The notes beneath the pieces are model-generated. The model was not told the DNA's origin, ran no database searches, and worked only from the letters and a program-made list of their open reading frames with translations. A stretch of 64,000 bases of DNA from Flavobacterium nackdongense (GTDB lineage: Bacteria > Bacteroidota > Bacteroidia > Flavobacteriales > Flavobacteriaceae), in assembly GCF_004355225.1 (NCBI RefSeq), contig NZ_CP037933.1, positions 2,914,001-2,978,000 of the forward strand, in the 5' to 3' direction. Shown in pieces: positions 17,396 to 26,380 of the stretch; positions within the stretch are counted from its first letter, which is position 1, and every line of letters starts with the position of its first letter. The translations under genes were made by a program, and so were the position numbers.

Positions 17396-18475
17396 ATGAA
17401 AATCAGTTTCCAGAAAACCTATAAGTTTGCTGTAATTTCGGCACTTTACATTAGTATTTTTGCTTCTTTTTCAACGATTTTATTAACAAAAGCTGTATTC
17501 AAACCATCTCAAAACCTTCTTATTTTTGGTTTTTTGGTTTTTATAGTTAGCTATATTTTTTCCTTTCTCCTACTTCAATACAGGGTTGAAAAATTTATAT
17601 ACCGTAAAGTCAAAAAGATTTATGATGATATCTCTTTACTTGAATCGAGTACTTTTATAGATCAACCCATCACCACTGATATGGAAGCGCTAACTCGCGA
17701 GGTGCGAAAGTTTGCTACAGACAAAAAAGTAGAAATCGAAATGCTTAAAGTCCGAGAAAAATACCGCAGAGAATTTTTGGGCAATGTTTCGCACGAGCTT
17801 AAAACTCCTTTATTTACCGTCCAAGGCTATCTTTCGACTCTACTTGATGGCGCAATGGAAGATAAAACCATTCGAAAAAAATACTTGAAACGAGCCGAAA
17901 AAGGAGTCGAACGATTGATTTATATAGTCGAAGATTTAGATATGATTACCAAATTGGAATCGGGTGATTTGAACCTTGAAATATCGGAATTTGATATCGT
18001 TGAACTAATTCAGAATGTGTTCGACCTATTAGAAATGAAAGCCGATAAAAAGAAAATTACATTGGCTTTTGAAAATTATCATATTCAGCCCATTTTTGTC
18101 AAAGGCGATCAGGACAAATTGCAGCAGTTAGTCGAGAATTTAATAGTGAACTCTATTAAATACGGAAAAGAAGGAGGCACTACCGAAGTGAGCATCATCA
18201 ATTTAACTAAAAGAAAAGTCTTGGTTAGAATCACCGATAACGGCGAAGGAATTGATCAACAAAATCTTCCAAGAATTTTTGAACGTTTCTACCGAGTGGA
18301 TAAAAGTGGTGCCCGATCAGAAGGGGGTTCAGGACTAGGTCTTGCCATTGTAAAACACATCATCGAGGCTCACAAAGAAAAAATATATGTTGAAAGTGAA
18401 TTCGGTATTGGTTCAGAATTTTCTTTTACTTTACATAAAGCTAAGCTAAATCTCAATACAAGCGGAGCGGTTTAG
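17396..18475 (+). CDS. PhoR-like sensor histidine kinase
   Basis: A 359-aa membrane histidine kinase, partner of the regulator upstream. Two transmembrane segments (about residues 10-32 and 41-61) enclose a very short outside loop, so it has no periplasmic sensor domain. That fits PhoR proteins, which sense through the Pst/PhoU complex. The H-box is EFLGNVSHELKTP (His133), then come the N-box (QLVENLIVNSIKYG), G1 (ITDNGEGID), F (IFERFYRVDK) and G2 (GGSGLGLAIVKH). A GTG at 17360 is in frame, but the ATG at 17396 gives the usual MKI-start and is preferred. Confidence 0.9.
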   Translation: MKISFQKTYKFAVISALYISIFASFSTILLTKAVFKPSQNLLIFGFLVFIVSYIFSFLLLQYRVEKFIYRKVKKIYDDISLLESSTFIDQPITTDMEALTREVRKFATDKKVEIEMLKVREKYRREFLGNVSHELKTPLFTVQGYLSTLLDGAMEDKTIRKKYLKRAEKGVERLIYIVEDLDMITKLESGDLNLEISEFDIVELIQNVFDLLEMKADKKKITLAFENYHIQPIFVKGDQDKLQQLVENLIVNSIKYGKEGGTTEVSIINLTKRKVLVRITDNGEGIDQQNLPRIFERFYRVDKSGARSEGGSGLGLAIVKHIIEAHKEKIYVESEFGIGSEFSFTLHKAKLNLNTSGAV

Positions 18476-18562
18476 TTAAGCTTTTATTGTGTTTTTATAG
18501 GAACAGGAACGGCCTATCACATTAATTTGGTTGTATTTATTTTTCTTAAAACATATTTTAAT

Positions 18563-18607
18563 TTATCATCAACCTAATGTTATTTTAAGATTACCACCTA
18601 CATTTGC
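18563..18607 (+). promoter_or_regulatory. Pho-box-like repeats and -7 element before the first porin
   Basis: Three 11-bp-spaced units, TTATCATCA (18563), CTAATGTTA (18574) and TTAAGATTA (18585), stand 5 bp before a perfect -7 element TACATTTGC (18599-18607). The arrangement mirrors the stronger array at 20267, where the -7 element also follows the last unit within a few bases. The first unit matches the second unit of that array in 8 of 9 bases. Confidence 0.5.
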
Positions 18608-18623
18608 AAAAAAAAATCAACTA

Positions 18624-19961
18624 ATGAAAAAGATTTTATTTGCAATTCTAGTGATGATCTCAATTGTAACCCGTGCGCAAGATATCCAAAAAAAGGAAAT
18701 CAAAAATGAAGTAGTGCGTATTTTAGATTCTATCAATTCTGTAAACAAAGAAAAACAAGTAGAAAAAGATAAAATAGCTTTTAAAGAGAAAGCCGAAAAA
18801 GAGAAAGCCGACAAAGAAGCGTGGTATAATAAAATTTCTATCAGGGGATACGTTCAAGTTCGTTATAATGGATTGCTCTCCACAAACGATAAAGTATCTT
18901 GTGAGCAATGTGACAGGTCTTGGGGAACAACATCTACTGCTCCAGAGGCCAAGTCGAATAATGGTTTTTTTATACGGAGGGCTCGTATTATTTTTTCTGG
19001 ACAAGTTCATCCCAATGTGTTTGTATATATTCAGCCCGATTTTGCCAGTTCGCCAGCTTCAGGAGTCAATCATTTTGTTCAACTCAGGGATGCCTATGCA
19101 GATGTTTCTTTCGACAAAAAAAGAGAATTTCGAGTACGTATTGGTCAAAGTAAAGTTCCTTATGGATTTGAGAATATGCAATCAAGTCAGAACCGATTAA
19201 CCCTAGATCGTAACGATGGTTTAAATAGTGCTGTGGCCAACGAAAGAGATTTAGGCGCTTTTTTTTATTGGGCACCTGCTGAAATTAGAGAGCGGTTTGC
19301 AATGTTGGTTAAAGACGGTTATAAAGGTTCTGGTGATTATGGCGTTTTTGCTTTTGGTGCCTACAATGGGCAAACGGCTAATAAAACAGAAGGAAATAGA
19401 AATTTACATATTGTGACAAGGGTTACCTATCCTTTTGTAATTGGAAATCAAATAATAGAACCAGGTTTACAAGCATATACAGGAAAATGGGCTTTCACCA
19501 ATGAATTATCGACGGGAGTGACAACGCCAAATAAAATAAATACACTTGATCAAAGGGTAGGAGCTACTTTTGTATGGTATCCAAAACCATTTGGAATCCA
19601 AACAGAATATAATTTTGGTAAAGGACCCCGCTATGATAAGCTTACCAATACGGTCGAGGTTTCTGATTTACAAGGAGGCTACCTAACTTTCAACTACAAA
19701 TGGGATTTGAATTTAGCAAAGCAACATTTTTTATATCCTTTTGCCAAGTTTCAATACTACGATGGTGGGAAAAAATTTGAAAAAGACTCCAGAAGTTATA
19801 TTGTAAGAGATTATGAATTGGGAGTAGAATGGCAACTATTTAAAGCTCTGGAGCTAACGGCAGAGTGGGTTATAGCCGACAGAACATTTGAAGACAGCGC
19901 TTTGAAGAATAATAGACAACAAGGAAATTTGTTGCGATTACAAGTACAGTTTAATTTTTAG
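18624..19961 (+). CDS. OprO/OprP-like phosphate-selective porin
   Basis: A 445-aa outer-membrane porin expected to pass phosphate or polyphosphate. A Sec signal peptide (MKKILFAILVMISIVTRAQ) is followed by a short charged coiled coil (residues about 25-60, many KE pairs) that probably trimerises, then the porin barrel. Barrel motifs are ISIRGYVQVRYNGL, FFIRRARIIFSGQVHPNVFVYIQPDF and RVRIGQSKVPYGFENMQSS; the last residue is Phe (QVQFNF). The frame is open 31 codons upstream but without a signal sequence. The Pho-like repeats upstream suggest induction by phosphate starvation. Confidence 0.88.
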   Translation: MKKILFAILVMISIVTRAQDIQKKEIKNEVVRILDSINSVNKEKQVEKDKIAFKEKAEKEKADKEAWYNKISIRGYVQVRYNGLLSTNDKVSCEQCDRSWGTTSTAPEAKSNNGFFIRRARIIFSGQVHPNVFVYIQPDFASSPASGVNHFVQLRDAYADVSFDKKREFRVRIGQSKVPYGFENMQSSQNRLTLDRNDGLNSAVANERDLGAFFYWAPAEIRERFAMLVKDGYKGSGDYGVFAFGAYNGQTANKTEGNRNLHIVTRVTYPFVIGNQIIEPGLQAYTGKWAFTNELSTGVTTPNKINTLDQRVGATFVWYPKPFGIQTEYNFGKGPRYDKLTNTVEVSDLQGGYLTFNYKWDLNLAKQHFLYPFAKFQYYDGGKKFEKDSRSYIVRDYELGVEWQLFKALELTAEWVIADRTFEDSALKNNRQQGNLLRLQVQFNF

Positions 19962-20266
19962 ATATTTTTCGCATTGATTTAGTACTACAGTATTTAAAAA
20001 ATTAAATAACACCTTTATTCAACTTAAAAAAAGCAGCTATTCGATGGGTTCAAGGATGGTTTTGCATTGAAAGCAAAGCTAATCTTCATTACACAACATC
20101 TGGTTTTTTAACAGCAGAACTGGTAAAAAAAGCTGGATTTTATTGTCAAAAAGTCAAACGAAACATTTCTTAATGGTTTCTTAATGAATATAACCATCTG
20201 ATAATCTACAAAATAATTTAAATTTGTCTCATTGTACATCTATTATTTAGTGGAAGGAAAAACCTG

Positions 20267-20334
20267 TTAACATTAAATTATCATCTAAATAACATTGAGT
20301 TAACGTTAGCTTAACATTGAAGCATCACCTTTGC
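20267..20334 (+). promoter_or_regulatory. Pho-box-like array of five 11-bp repeats plus -7 element
   Basis: Five tandem units start exactly 11 bp apart at 20267, 20278, 20289, 20300 and 20311: TTAACATTA, TTATCATCT, ATAACATTG, TTAACGTTA, TTAACATTG. Seven bp after the last unit is CACCTTTGC (20326-20334), a near-match to the TAnnTTTG -7 element, 26 bp before the start codon of the second porin. Binding sites of PhoB/PhoP-family regulators are direct repeats with an 11-bp period, and the B. subtilis PhoP core is TTAACA-like. The rest of the 399-bp gap (19962-20266) shows no gene. Confidence 0.75.
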
Positions 20335-20360
20335 GGCAAATTAATACAAGTTAAAAAAAG

Positions 20361-21713
20361 ATGAAAAAAATTATAGTTTCAATTTTACTACTAAGTTTCG
20401 GGGTAGTTCACTCACAAGATGTTAAAAAAGATTCGATTAGTCCAGTAAATATTGATTCATTACAAAGCGCTATAAATCAGCATCAATTAAAATTTGATGC
20501 CCTAACGGAGCAGTTATCTCCCTTACAAGAAAATGTAGACAGATTGGTAAAATTGAAAATTTCTGGGTATATGCAAGTTCAATTTGATATGTATAAATAT
20601 CAAGATGTCCCAGTCGGAACTGCGTGGTATCAATTGAAACCAAACTCAGGAGAAACTAATACGCCTTTTACAGCCGCGAATACAAATGCTGTTGCAGTTG
20701 ACAATTCTTTTGTAATAAGAAGAGCGAGGATAAAATTTACTTATCAGCCTATTGAGGGAGTTATATTTGTATTACAACCTAACTTTTCCTTTAGCGCTGT
20801 AACGCTCAAAGATGCCTATGTTCAATTGAACGATCCTTGGATCAATACTTTTCAATTATGGATTGGACAATTCAACAGACCCGATTATGAAGTTGAATTC
20901 TCTTCGCGAGACAGAATTCTGATGGAAAGAAGCAGAATGTCCGGTATTTTATATCCTCAAGAAAGAGATTTAGGAGCTAAGATTAGTGCTAATTTCAGTA
21001 CTCAGTATAATATTCCATTGAAAATCGATTTAGCAGCATTTAATGGTAATTTTGGTGAAGGTCCAATAGCTACTCAAGTTACAGATGTCGATAGCGAAAA
21101 AGATTTTGTAGTAAGAACTACTTATTCGTTACAGTTTCCAAGTGCTGGGTTAGGAGTAGATTTCGGAGGAAGTTATTACTATGGTAAAAACACCGTATTT
21201 GCTGCAGGAACCTATAGCGACGTCAATAATAATCCATTTCAAGCAGCGGTTGGAGATAAACTAAGAAAACAATGGTTTGGCGCGGAAATGCAAATATTTT
21301 ACGATATTTTAGGAGGTTTTGCCTTGAAGTCTGAATTTAATAAAGGAATCATTTCGGGAACTGCCGGTAGTGCCATACTAAATAATAATCCGTCATTCAA
21401 TTTTAGTGGTGAAAGATATTTCGTGGGGTATTATGTGACTTTAGAGAAAAACTTTGGAACAAAATTTCAAGGAGGAATTCGATATGATTCTTGGGATCCC
21501 AACACTAAATTATCGACTGATAAAGTAACAGATGCTCACGATTTGAAAGTGCATACTTGGGGATTTGCTATGCATTACTTCTTTACCAATAATACTAAAA
21601 TCGGTTTGGGTTATACATTGCCAATAAACGAAACAAGCGCAAAAATAGGTGGCGTTTTCCTAAATGATGTGAAAAACAACGTTGCGACAATAAGGTTCCA
21701 AGCTAGTTTTTAA
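20361..21713 (+). CDS. OprO/OprP-like phosphate porin, second copy
   Basis: A 450-aa outer-membrane porin of the same family as the one ending at 19961. It has a signal peptide (MKKIIVSILLLSFGVVHSQ), a helical coiled-coil-like segment (IDSLQSAINQHQLKFDALTEQLSPLQENVDRL) and a barrel with VIRRARIKFTYQPIEGVIFVLQP, DAYVQLNDPW, IGQFNRPDYEVEFSSRDR and a terminal Phe (RFQASF). It is 31 bp upstream of pstS, so one Pho-controlled promoter at 20267-20334 probably drives porin, phosphate-binding protein and transporter together. Confidence 0.9.
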   Translation: MKKIIVSILLLSFGVVHSQDVKKDSISPVNIDSLQSAINQHQLKFDALTEQLSPLQENVDRLVKLKISGYMQVQFDMYKYQDVPVGTAWYQLKPNSGETNTPFTAANTNAVAVDNSFVIRRARIKFTYQPIEGVIFVLQPNFSFSAVTLKDAYVQLNDPWINTFQLWIGQFNRPDYEVEFSSRDRILMERSRMSGILYPQERDLGAKISANFSTQYNIPLKIDLAAFNGNFGEGPIATQVTDVDSEKDFVVRTTYSLQFPSAGLGVDFGGSYYYGKNTVFAAGTYSDVNNNPFQAAVGDKLRKQWFGAEMQIFYDILGGFALKSEFNKGIISGTAGSAILNNNPSFNFSGERYFVGYYVTLEKNFGTKFQGGIRYDSWDPNTKLSTDKVTDAHDLKVHTWGFAMHYFFTNNTKIGLGYTLPINETSAKIGGVFLNDVKNNVATIRFQASF

Positions 21714-21744
21714 TAAATAATAAAAAATCTAAAAAAAGTATAAA

Positions 21745-22578
21745 ATGAAAACAACTAAATTAAATGTAGCATTAATTGTATTGGTGGTTATGGGAATTGG
21801 TTTCTCTTTTACCACTAGCAATAAAGTAACTGTAAAAGGTTCAGACACAATGGTTATTCTGTCTCAAAAATGGGCAGAAGTTTATATGAAGAAAAACCCA
21901 GGCGCTTCTATTCAAGTTACTGGTGGTGGCTCAGGTGTAGGCTTGGCAGCATTAATCAATGGCTCTACAGATATTGCAAATTCAAGTCGTCCTATCAAAC
22001 CTGCTGAAATCGAAAAATTAAAGGCAAGATACAACTCTATGGGTGTTGAAATTCCTTGTGCTAAAGACGGTTTATCTGTATATTTAAATAAAGCTAATCC
22101 GGTTACAACACTAACAATTAAACAAATTGGACTAATTTTCGCAGGAAAAATTACCAATTGGAAAGAAGTTGGCGGTCCAGATGCTACAATCAAATTGTAC
22201 GGTAGAGAAAGTAGCTCAGGTACTTTTACCTTCTTTAAAGATAATGTAGTTAGAACCGATTTTTCTCCATCTTGTCAAACCTTGCCTGGAACTGCTGCAA
22301 TTGTAAATGCCGTTAAAAAAGACAAATATTCAATTGGTTACGGTGGAGCTGCATATGCTGAAGGTGTAAAAGATTGTGCTGTAAAGAAAGATGATAAAAG
22401 TCCTGCAGTTTTGCCAACAGGAGCAACTATCAAAAATCATACTTATCCTATTTCAAGATACTTGTATATGTACTTAAAATCAAAACCAACAGGCGAAGCT
22501 AAGGCATTTATCGATTGGATTTTGAGTGCTGAAGGTCAAAAATTAATAGAAGAAGTAGGGTATTATCCGTTGAAATAA
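21745..22578 (+). CDS. pstS: Periplasmic phosphate-binding protein PstS
   Basis: Substrate-binding subunit of the high-affinity phosphate ABC transporter, 277 aa, with an uncleaved-looking or Sec-type N-terminal hydrophobic segment. Phosphate-contact motifs are visible: KGSDTM near residue 31, GGGSGVGLAALING with DIANSSRPI near 57-82, and GRESSSGTFTFFKD near 153-166. No lipobox Cys is seen, so it is expected to be soluble in the periplasm. The permease genes follow after a stem-loop. Confidence 0.94.
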   Translation: MKTTKLNVALIVLVVMGIGFSFTTSNKVTVKGSDTMVILSQKWAEVYMKKNPGASIQVTGGGSGVGLAALINGSTDIANSSRPIKPAEIEKLKARYNSMGVEIPCAKDGLSVYLNKANPVTTLTIKQIGLIFAGKITNWKEVGGPDATIKLYGRESSSGTFTFFKDNVVRTDFSPSCQTLPGTAAIVNAVKKDKYSIGYGGAAYAEGVKDCAVKKDDKSPAVLPTGATIKNHTYPISRYLYMYLKSKPTGEAKAFIDWILSAEGQKLIEEVGYYPLK

Positions 22579-22586
22579 TAAATATA

Positions 22587-22622
22587 AACTATCCCTTACT
22601 TTTTTTAAAGTGGGGGATAGTT
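22587..22622 (+). terminator. Stem-loop between pstS and pstC
   Basis: AACTATCCC (22587-22595) pairs with GGGATAGTT (22614-22622), and an inner ACTTT/AAAGT adds to the stem. The following sequence is TATATC rather than a T tract, so this looks like a leaky terminator or an mRNA-stabilising hairpin rather than a full stop. It would let the binding protein be made in excess over the membrane subunits. Confidence 0.55.
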
Positions 22623-22656
22623 ATATCTAAACTATATGAATTCTTAAAAACAGTAG

Positions 22657-23856
22657 ATGAATTCCCAATCACCAATCAAACAAACTTTTACTAAAGAAAG
22701 TTTAAAAAAGCAATTCAGACTTTCTGAGTTTCTTTCTGAAAAAATTATAACATCGGTGGCCTTTTTATCGATTGCTATAATTTTTTTAATTTTTATTTTT
22801 GTTTTCAAAGAATCCTTACCCTTATTTAGTTTTGGAAATAAAGCTAAACCAAATACTGAAATTCAATCGAACACTGACAAACCCGAAACCTACGGAGCAG
22901 CAACCGAGGAATTAAAACCTGAAACCTACGGAGCAACTACTACCGAGGAATTAAAACCTGAAATTTATGGTTCAGAACCCGTCTCGAATGAAGAGTTGAA
23001 ACCTGAAACCTATGGAGAAAGCAAAAAAGAAGATTTATCCGTTCCCTTAGCCGATGAACCAATGGACGCAGTTTCCGAAAATAAAGAAGGAGCAGACAAT
23101 ACTTGGAGTACCTTTTTTTCAACCGAATGGGTCCCCGTTTCTGATAATCCCCGTTTTGGATTGATTGCTCTTTTAATAGGGACTTTAAAAGTTACGATTA
23201 TCGCAATCCTGATTGCAGGACCATTAGCTATATTGGCAGCCGTTTATACTTCATGTTTTGCATCCAATAGACGAAAAGAAATCATAAAACCCATTATCGA
23301 AATGTTAGCCGCTTTTCCATCCGTTGTTATTGGATTTTTTGCAATGATGGTTTTGGCTACTTTTTTTCAAGATGTTTTCGGTTATGATTCCAGATTGAAT
23401 GCTTTTATTGGTGGCGTAGCAATGGCATTGGCGGCAATCCCTATCATTTATACTATTTCAGAAGATGCTCTGTCGGCAGTGCCTAAAACGTATACCGAAG
23501 CCAGTTTGGCCTTGGGAGCAAGTAAAGCGCAAACCGCTTTCAAAGTTATTTTACCAGCGGCTACTCCAGGTATTTTTGCCGCCTTGCTCTTGGGAGTGGG
23601 TCGTGTTTTTGGCGAAACAATGATTGCTTTAATGGCAACTGGAAATGCGGCTTTATTATCAGCGAATCCATTCGAAAGCGTGAGAACTTTTGCGGCAACA
23701 ATTGGATCTGAAATGGCTGAAACTGTTTTTGGAGAAACTCATTATAGTGTTTTGTTTTTTATAGGATCTTTACTTTTCATTTTCTCTTTCATATTAAATG
23801 CAATAGCAGAATTTTATGTCAAAGGAAAATTAATCAAAAAATTCCAAGGTAAATAG
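22657..23856 (+). CDS. pstC: Phosphate ABC transporter permease PstC with a repeat-bearing loop
   Basis: Membrane subunit of the phosphate importer, 399 aa, longer than the usual 300-330. The first transmembrane helix (residues about 30-50) is followed by an extra hydrophilic stretch of about 90 residues. This holds four copies of KPETYG-type motifs (75-80, 87-92, 100-105 as KPEIYG, 115-120). The normal permease core begins near residue 160 with FSTEWVPVSDNPRFG and continues to the ABC-coupling EAA loop (ASLALGASKAQTAFKVILPAATPG) and RVFGETMIALMATGN. The insert should face the periplasm. pstA follows after 2 bp. Confidence 0.93.
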   Translation: MNSQSPIKQTFTKESLKKQFRLSEFLSEKIITSVAFLSIAIIFLIFIFVFKESLPLFSFGNKAKPNTEIQSNTDKPETYGAATEELKPETYGATTTEELKPEIYGSEPVSNEELKPETYGESKKEDLSVPLADEPMDAVSENKEGADNTWSTFFSTEWVPVSDNPRFGLIALLIGTLKVTIIAILIAGPLAILAAVYTSCFASNRRKEIIKPIIEMLAAFPSVVIGFFAMMVLATFFQDVFGYDSRLNAFIGGVAMALAAIPIIYTISEDALSAVPKTYTEASLALGASKAQTAFKVILPAATPGIFAALLLGVGRVFGETMIALMATGNAALLSANPFESVRTFAATIGSEMAETVFGETHYSVLFFIGSLLFIFSFILNAIAEFYVKGKLIKKFQGK

Positions 23857-23858
23857 AT

Positions 23859-24803
23859 ATGAAAAAATCAAAAACTTTATCAGAAAATCCGTTTTCTAAA
23901 TCCAAAGTAAAAGGAGATGGCATCAAAGAAAAAGCAGTTGTGGGTTTGACCCAATTGGCTGTGATTTTAATTATTGCAATCCTATTTATTATTTTAGGAA
24001 TTATCATTTATCAAGGGCGAGAGAAATTTTCTTGGGAATTTATCAGTTCATTCCCCACAGATGGGATGACCAAAGGTGGAATATTTCCAGCTTTGATAGG
24101 TACTTTTATACTGGTTATTGTGATGTCGATTGCAGCAGTGCCTTTCGGAACGATTACAGCGCTTTATCTGACTGAATACGCGCACGAAAAATCAAAATTT
24201 GCAGCTGCGGTTCGGTTTTCAATTCGAACATTGGCGGTGGTGCCTTCGATTATTTTTGGGCTTTTCGGACTCGGATTTTTTATTCAATTTATAGGTACGG
24301 GAATGGATTCCACTTTCAATGGTGGAGAATTGCGTTGGGGGCAACCCAATATTCTTTGGGCAAGCTTAACCATGGCTTTATTGACACTTCCTGTGATAAT
24401 TGTTTCGGTTGAAGAAGCCTTGAAAACCATCCCGAGGGAATTAAGAGAAGCTAGTTTAGCATTGGGAGCAACCAAATGGCAAACCATAAGAAAAGTAGTT
24501 TTGCCGGGTTCTATTTCGGGAATAATGACAGGAACAATACTTGCCGTGAGTAGAGGCGCTGGCGAAGTAGCACCGATATTATTTACTGGAGCTGCCTATT
24601 ATTTGGCAACTTTACCGGGTTCATTGAGTGATCAATTTATGAATTTGGGGTATCACGTTTACATTATGTCAACGCAGTCTTCGGATGTTGAAAAAACAAT
24701 GCCTATTCAGTTTGCAACGACCTTAGTGTTGTTAATGCTAACATTATCATTAAATTTAGTTGCAGTGGTAATAAGATCAAGAATTAGAAGAAAAGCAAAA
24801 TAA
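23859..24803 (+). CDS. pstA: Phosphate ABC transporter permease PstA
   Basis: Second membrane subunit of the phosphate importer, 314 aa, about six transmembrane helices. Family motifs are IPALIGTFILVIVMSIAAVPFG, LYLTEYAHE, RTLAVVPSIIFGLFGLGFF, the EAA loop (REASLALGATKWQTIRKVVLPGS) and SRGAGEVAPILFTGAAYY. The start lies 2 bp after pstC and pstB follows after 41 bp. Confidence 0.94.
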   Translation: MKKSKTLSENPFSKSKVKGDGIKEKAVVGLTQLAVILIIAILFIILGIIIYQGREKFSWEFISSFPTDGMTKGGIFPALIGTFILVIVMSIAAVPFGTITALYLTEYAHEKSKFAAAVRFSIRTLAVVPSIIFGLFGLGFFIQFIGTGMDSTFNGGELRWGQPNILWASLTMALLTLPVIIVSVEEALKTIPRELREASLALGATKWQTIRKVVLPGSISGIMTGTILAVSRGAGEVAPILFTGAAYYLATLPGSLSDQFMNLGYHVYIMSTQSSDVEKTMPIQFATTLVLLMLTLSLNLVAVVIRSRIRRKAK

Positions 24804-24844
24804 TTTAAGTCAAAAAGTTATATTTTAGACTAAATAATAATAAA

Positions 24845-25603
24845 ATGAGAGATATAAAAATACATGTTAATGATTTGTCATTATACTACGGCGAGAAACA
24901 AGCGTTGAAAGAAATTTCGATGCAAATTCCAGCCAATAAAGTAACGGCATTGATAGGCCCTTCTGGTTGCGGAAAATCTACTTTTCTGAGATGCATCAAC
25001 AGAATGAATGATTTGATTCCGAGTGTAAAAATCACTGGAGAAATGCTTGTAGAAGGAATCGACATCTACGACAAAAATGTGGATGTTGTCAATATTAGAA
25101 AGAAGATCGGAATGGTTTTTCAAAAATCAAATCCTTTTCCAAAATCAATATACGAAAACGTGGCGTATGGACCAAGAATTAATGGTCTGAACGACAAAAC
25201 GCAATTGGATGAAATTGTGGAAACTTCTTTGCGTCAAGCCGCCATTTGGGATGAATTCAAAGACCGATTAGACGATTCTGCTTTAGGATTATCAGGAGGA
25301 CAACAGCAGCGTTTGTGTATCGCTCGTACATTGGCGGTAAGCCCAGATATTATTTTGATGGACGAACCAGCTAGTGCATTAGATCCAATTTCAACCTCGA
25401 AAATCGAAGAATTGGTGCATCAACTAAAAGAGCAATACACCATAATTATTGTGACTCATAATATGCAACAAGCCGCTAGAACCAGTGATCATACCGCCTT
25501 TTTTTATATGGGCGAATTGATAGAAATGGGCAAAACAAATACTATATTTACCAAACCAGAAAAAAAGCAAACCGAAGATTATATCACGGGTCGTTTCGGA
25601 TAA
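24845..25603 (+). CDS. pstB: Phosphate ABC transporter ATPase PstB
   Basis: Cytoplasmic ATPase that powers phosphate import, 252 aa as usual. It shows Walker [11 protein letters not shown]-loop [11 protein letters not shown], the ABC signature LSGGQQQR, Walker [14 protein letters not shown] and the H-loop TH in [11 protein letters not shown]. It sits between pstA and phoU. Confidence 0.96.
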   Translation: MRDIKIHVNDLSLYYGEKQALKEISMQIPANKVTALIGPSGCGKSTFLRCINRMNDLIPSVKITGEMLVEGIDIYDKNVDVVNIRKKIGMVFQKSNPFPKSIYENVAYGPRINGLNDKTQLDEIVETSLRQAAIWDEFKDRLDDSALGLSGGQQQRLCIARTLAVSPDIILMDEPASALDPISTSKIEELVHQLKEQYTIIIVTHNMQQAARTSDHTAFFYMGELIEMGKTNTIFTKPEKKQTEDYITGRFG

Positions 25604-25645
25604 TGACGGTATATTTGCATTGTTAAAAATTTTAAATAGTAGAAA

Positions 25646-26323
25646 ATGACACATTTTGAAATAGAGCTAGATAAACTACAAAGCGTATTGATAAAAATTG
25701 GCACCCTAGCCGTGGGACAAGTAGGCGAATCGGTTAAGGCGCTTCTTTTTGAGCCTATCGAAGGGAAAGAAGTAAAGAAAATTGAAATGAAAATTGATAA
25801 ATTAGACGTCAAAATCGACGAAATTTGTCAAAGCATCTTTGCTTTACAACAGCCCGTAGCCTCGGATTTGCGTTTTATTATGTCTTCGCTTCAAATCAGT
25901 AATGAGATTGAAAGAATAGGTGATTTGGCCATGAGTGTCATAAAAAGAGCGAAGAACATCAAGGAAAAACACGATTTGATTGCCAAGTTTGAAATAGCAA
26001 GTTTTGCCAAAGATATTGAATTGATTGCGCAGAAAACCAATGAATGTATTGTATTGCGTGACGAAAAAATGATCGCGGAAATTTTGCTGTTGAATAAAAA
26101 CATTAAAGCAAATGGAGACAGAATTATCGATAAAATTATCGATGAGATGAAATCACATTCGAAAGTTGTAGTTTCAGGAACTAATTTGGTTATTGCATTG
26201 AAACATCTCGAGCGAATTTCAGATCACTGTTCTAATGTGGCGGAGTATGTTTATTTTGTAGTAAATGCCAAAATTATCAAGCACGATAAATTCGAAGATT
26301 TGAATATTGATACAATAGAATAA
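25646..26323 (+). CDS. phoU: Phosphate-signalling regulator PhoU
   Basis: A 225-aa helical protein with two PhoU repeats. It links Pst transporter activity to the PhoR kinase and dampens signalling when phosphate is plentiful. The repeats carry the typical acidic metal-binding motifs: KIDEICQSIFALQQPVASDLRF with ISNEIERIGDLA in the first, and IALKHLERISDHCSNVAEY in the second. It ends the operon, with a terminator 25 bp past its stop. Confidence 0.94.
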   Translation: MTHFEIELDKLQSVLIKIGTLAVGQVGESVKALLFEPIEGKEVKKIEMKIDKLDVKIDEICQSIFALQQPVASDLRFIMSSLQISNEIERIGDLAMSVIKRAKNIKEKHDLIAKFEIASFAKDIELIAQKTNECIVLRDEKMIAEILLLNKNIKANGDRIIDKIIDEMKSHSKVVVSGTNLVIALKHLERISDHCSNVAEYVYFVVNAKIIKHDKFEDLNIDTIE

Positions 26324-26347
26324 AGTTGATAATCCGATTCAACTTCG

Positions 26348-26380
26348 AAAAAGCAGTCAATTTATTTAGGCTGCTTTTTT
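26348..26380. terminator. Bidirectional terminator between phoU and the PnuC-like gene
   Basis: AAAAAGCAGTC (26348-26358) and GGCTGCTTTTT form an 11-bp stem with one G-T pair and a 10-nt loop. There are T runs on the plus strand and, in the other direction, an A/T-rich tail. It lies between convergent genes, and the stop codon of the minus-strand gene (26366-26368) sits in the loop. Confidence 0.8.

Noticed and set aside
22867..23016. Repeats in pstC considered as a possible CRISPR-like or noncoding array
   Set aside because: The units are 36-45 bp apart, imperfect, and translate to regular KPETYG motifs in an intact protein; no spacers.
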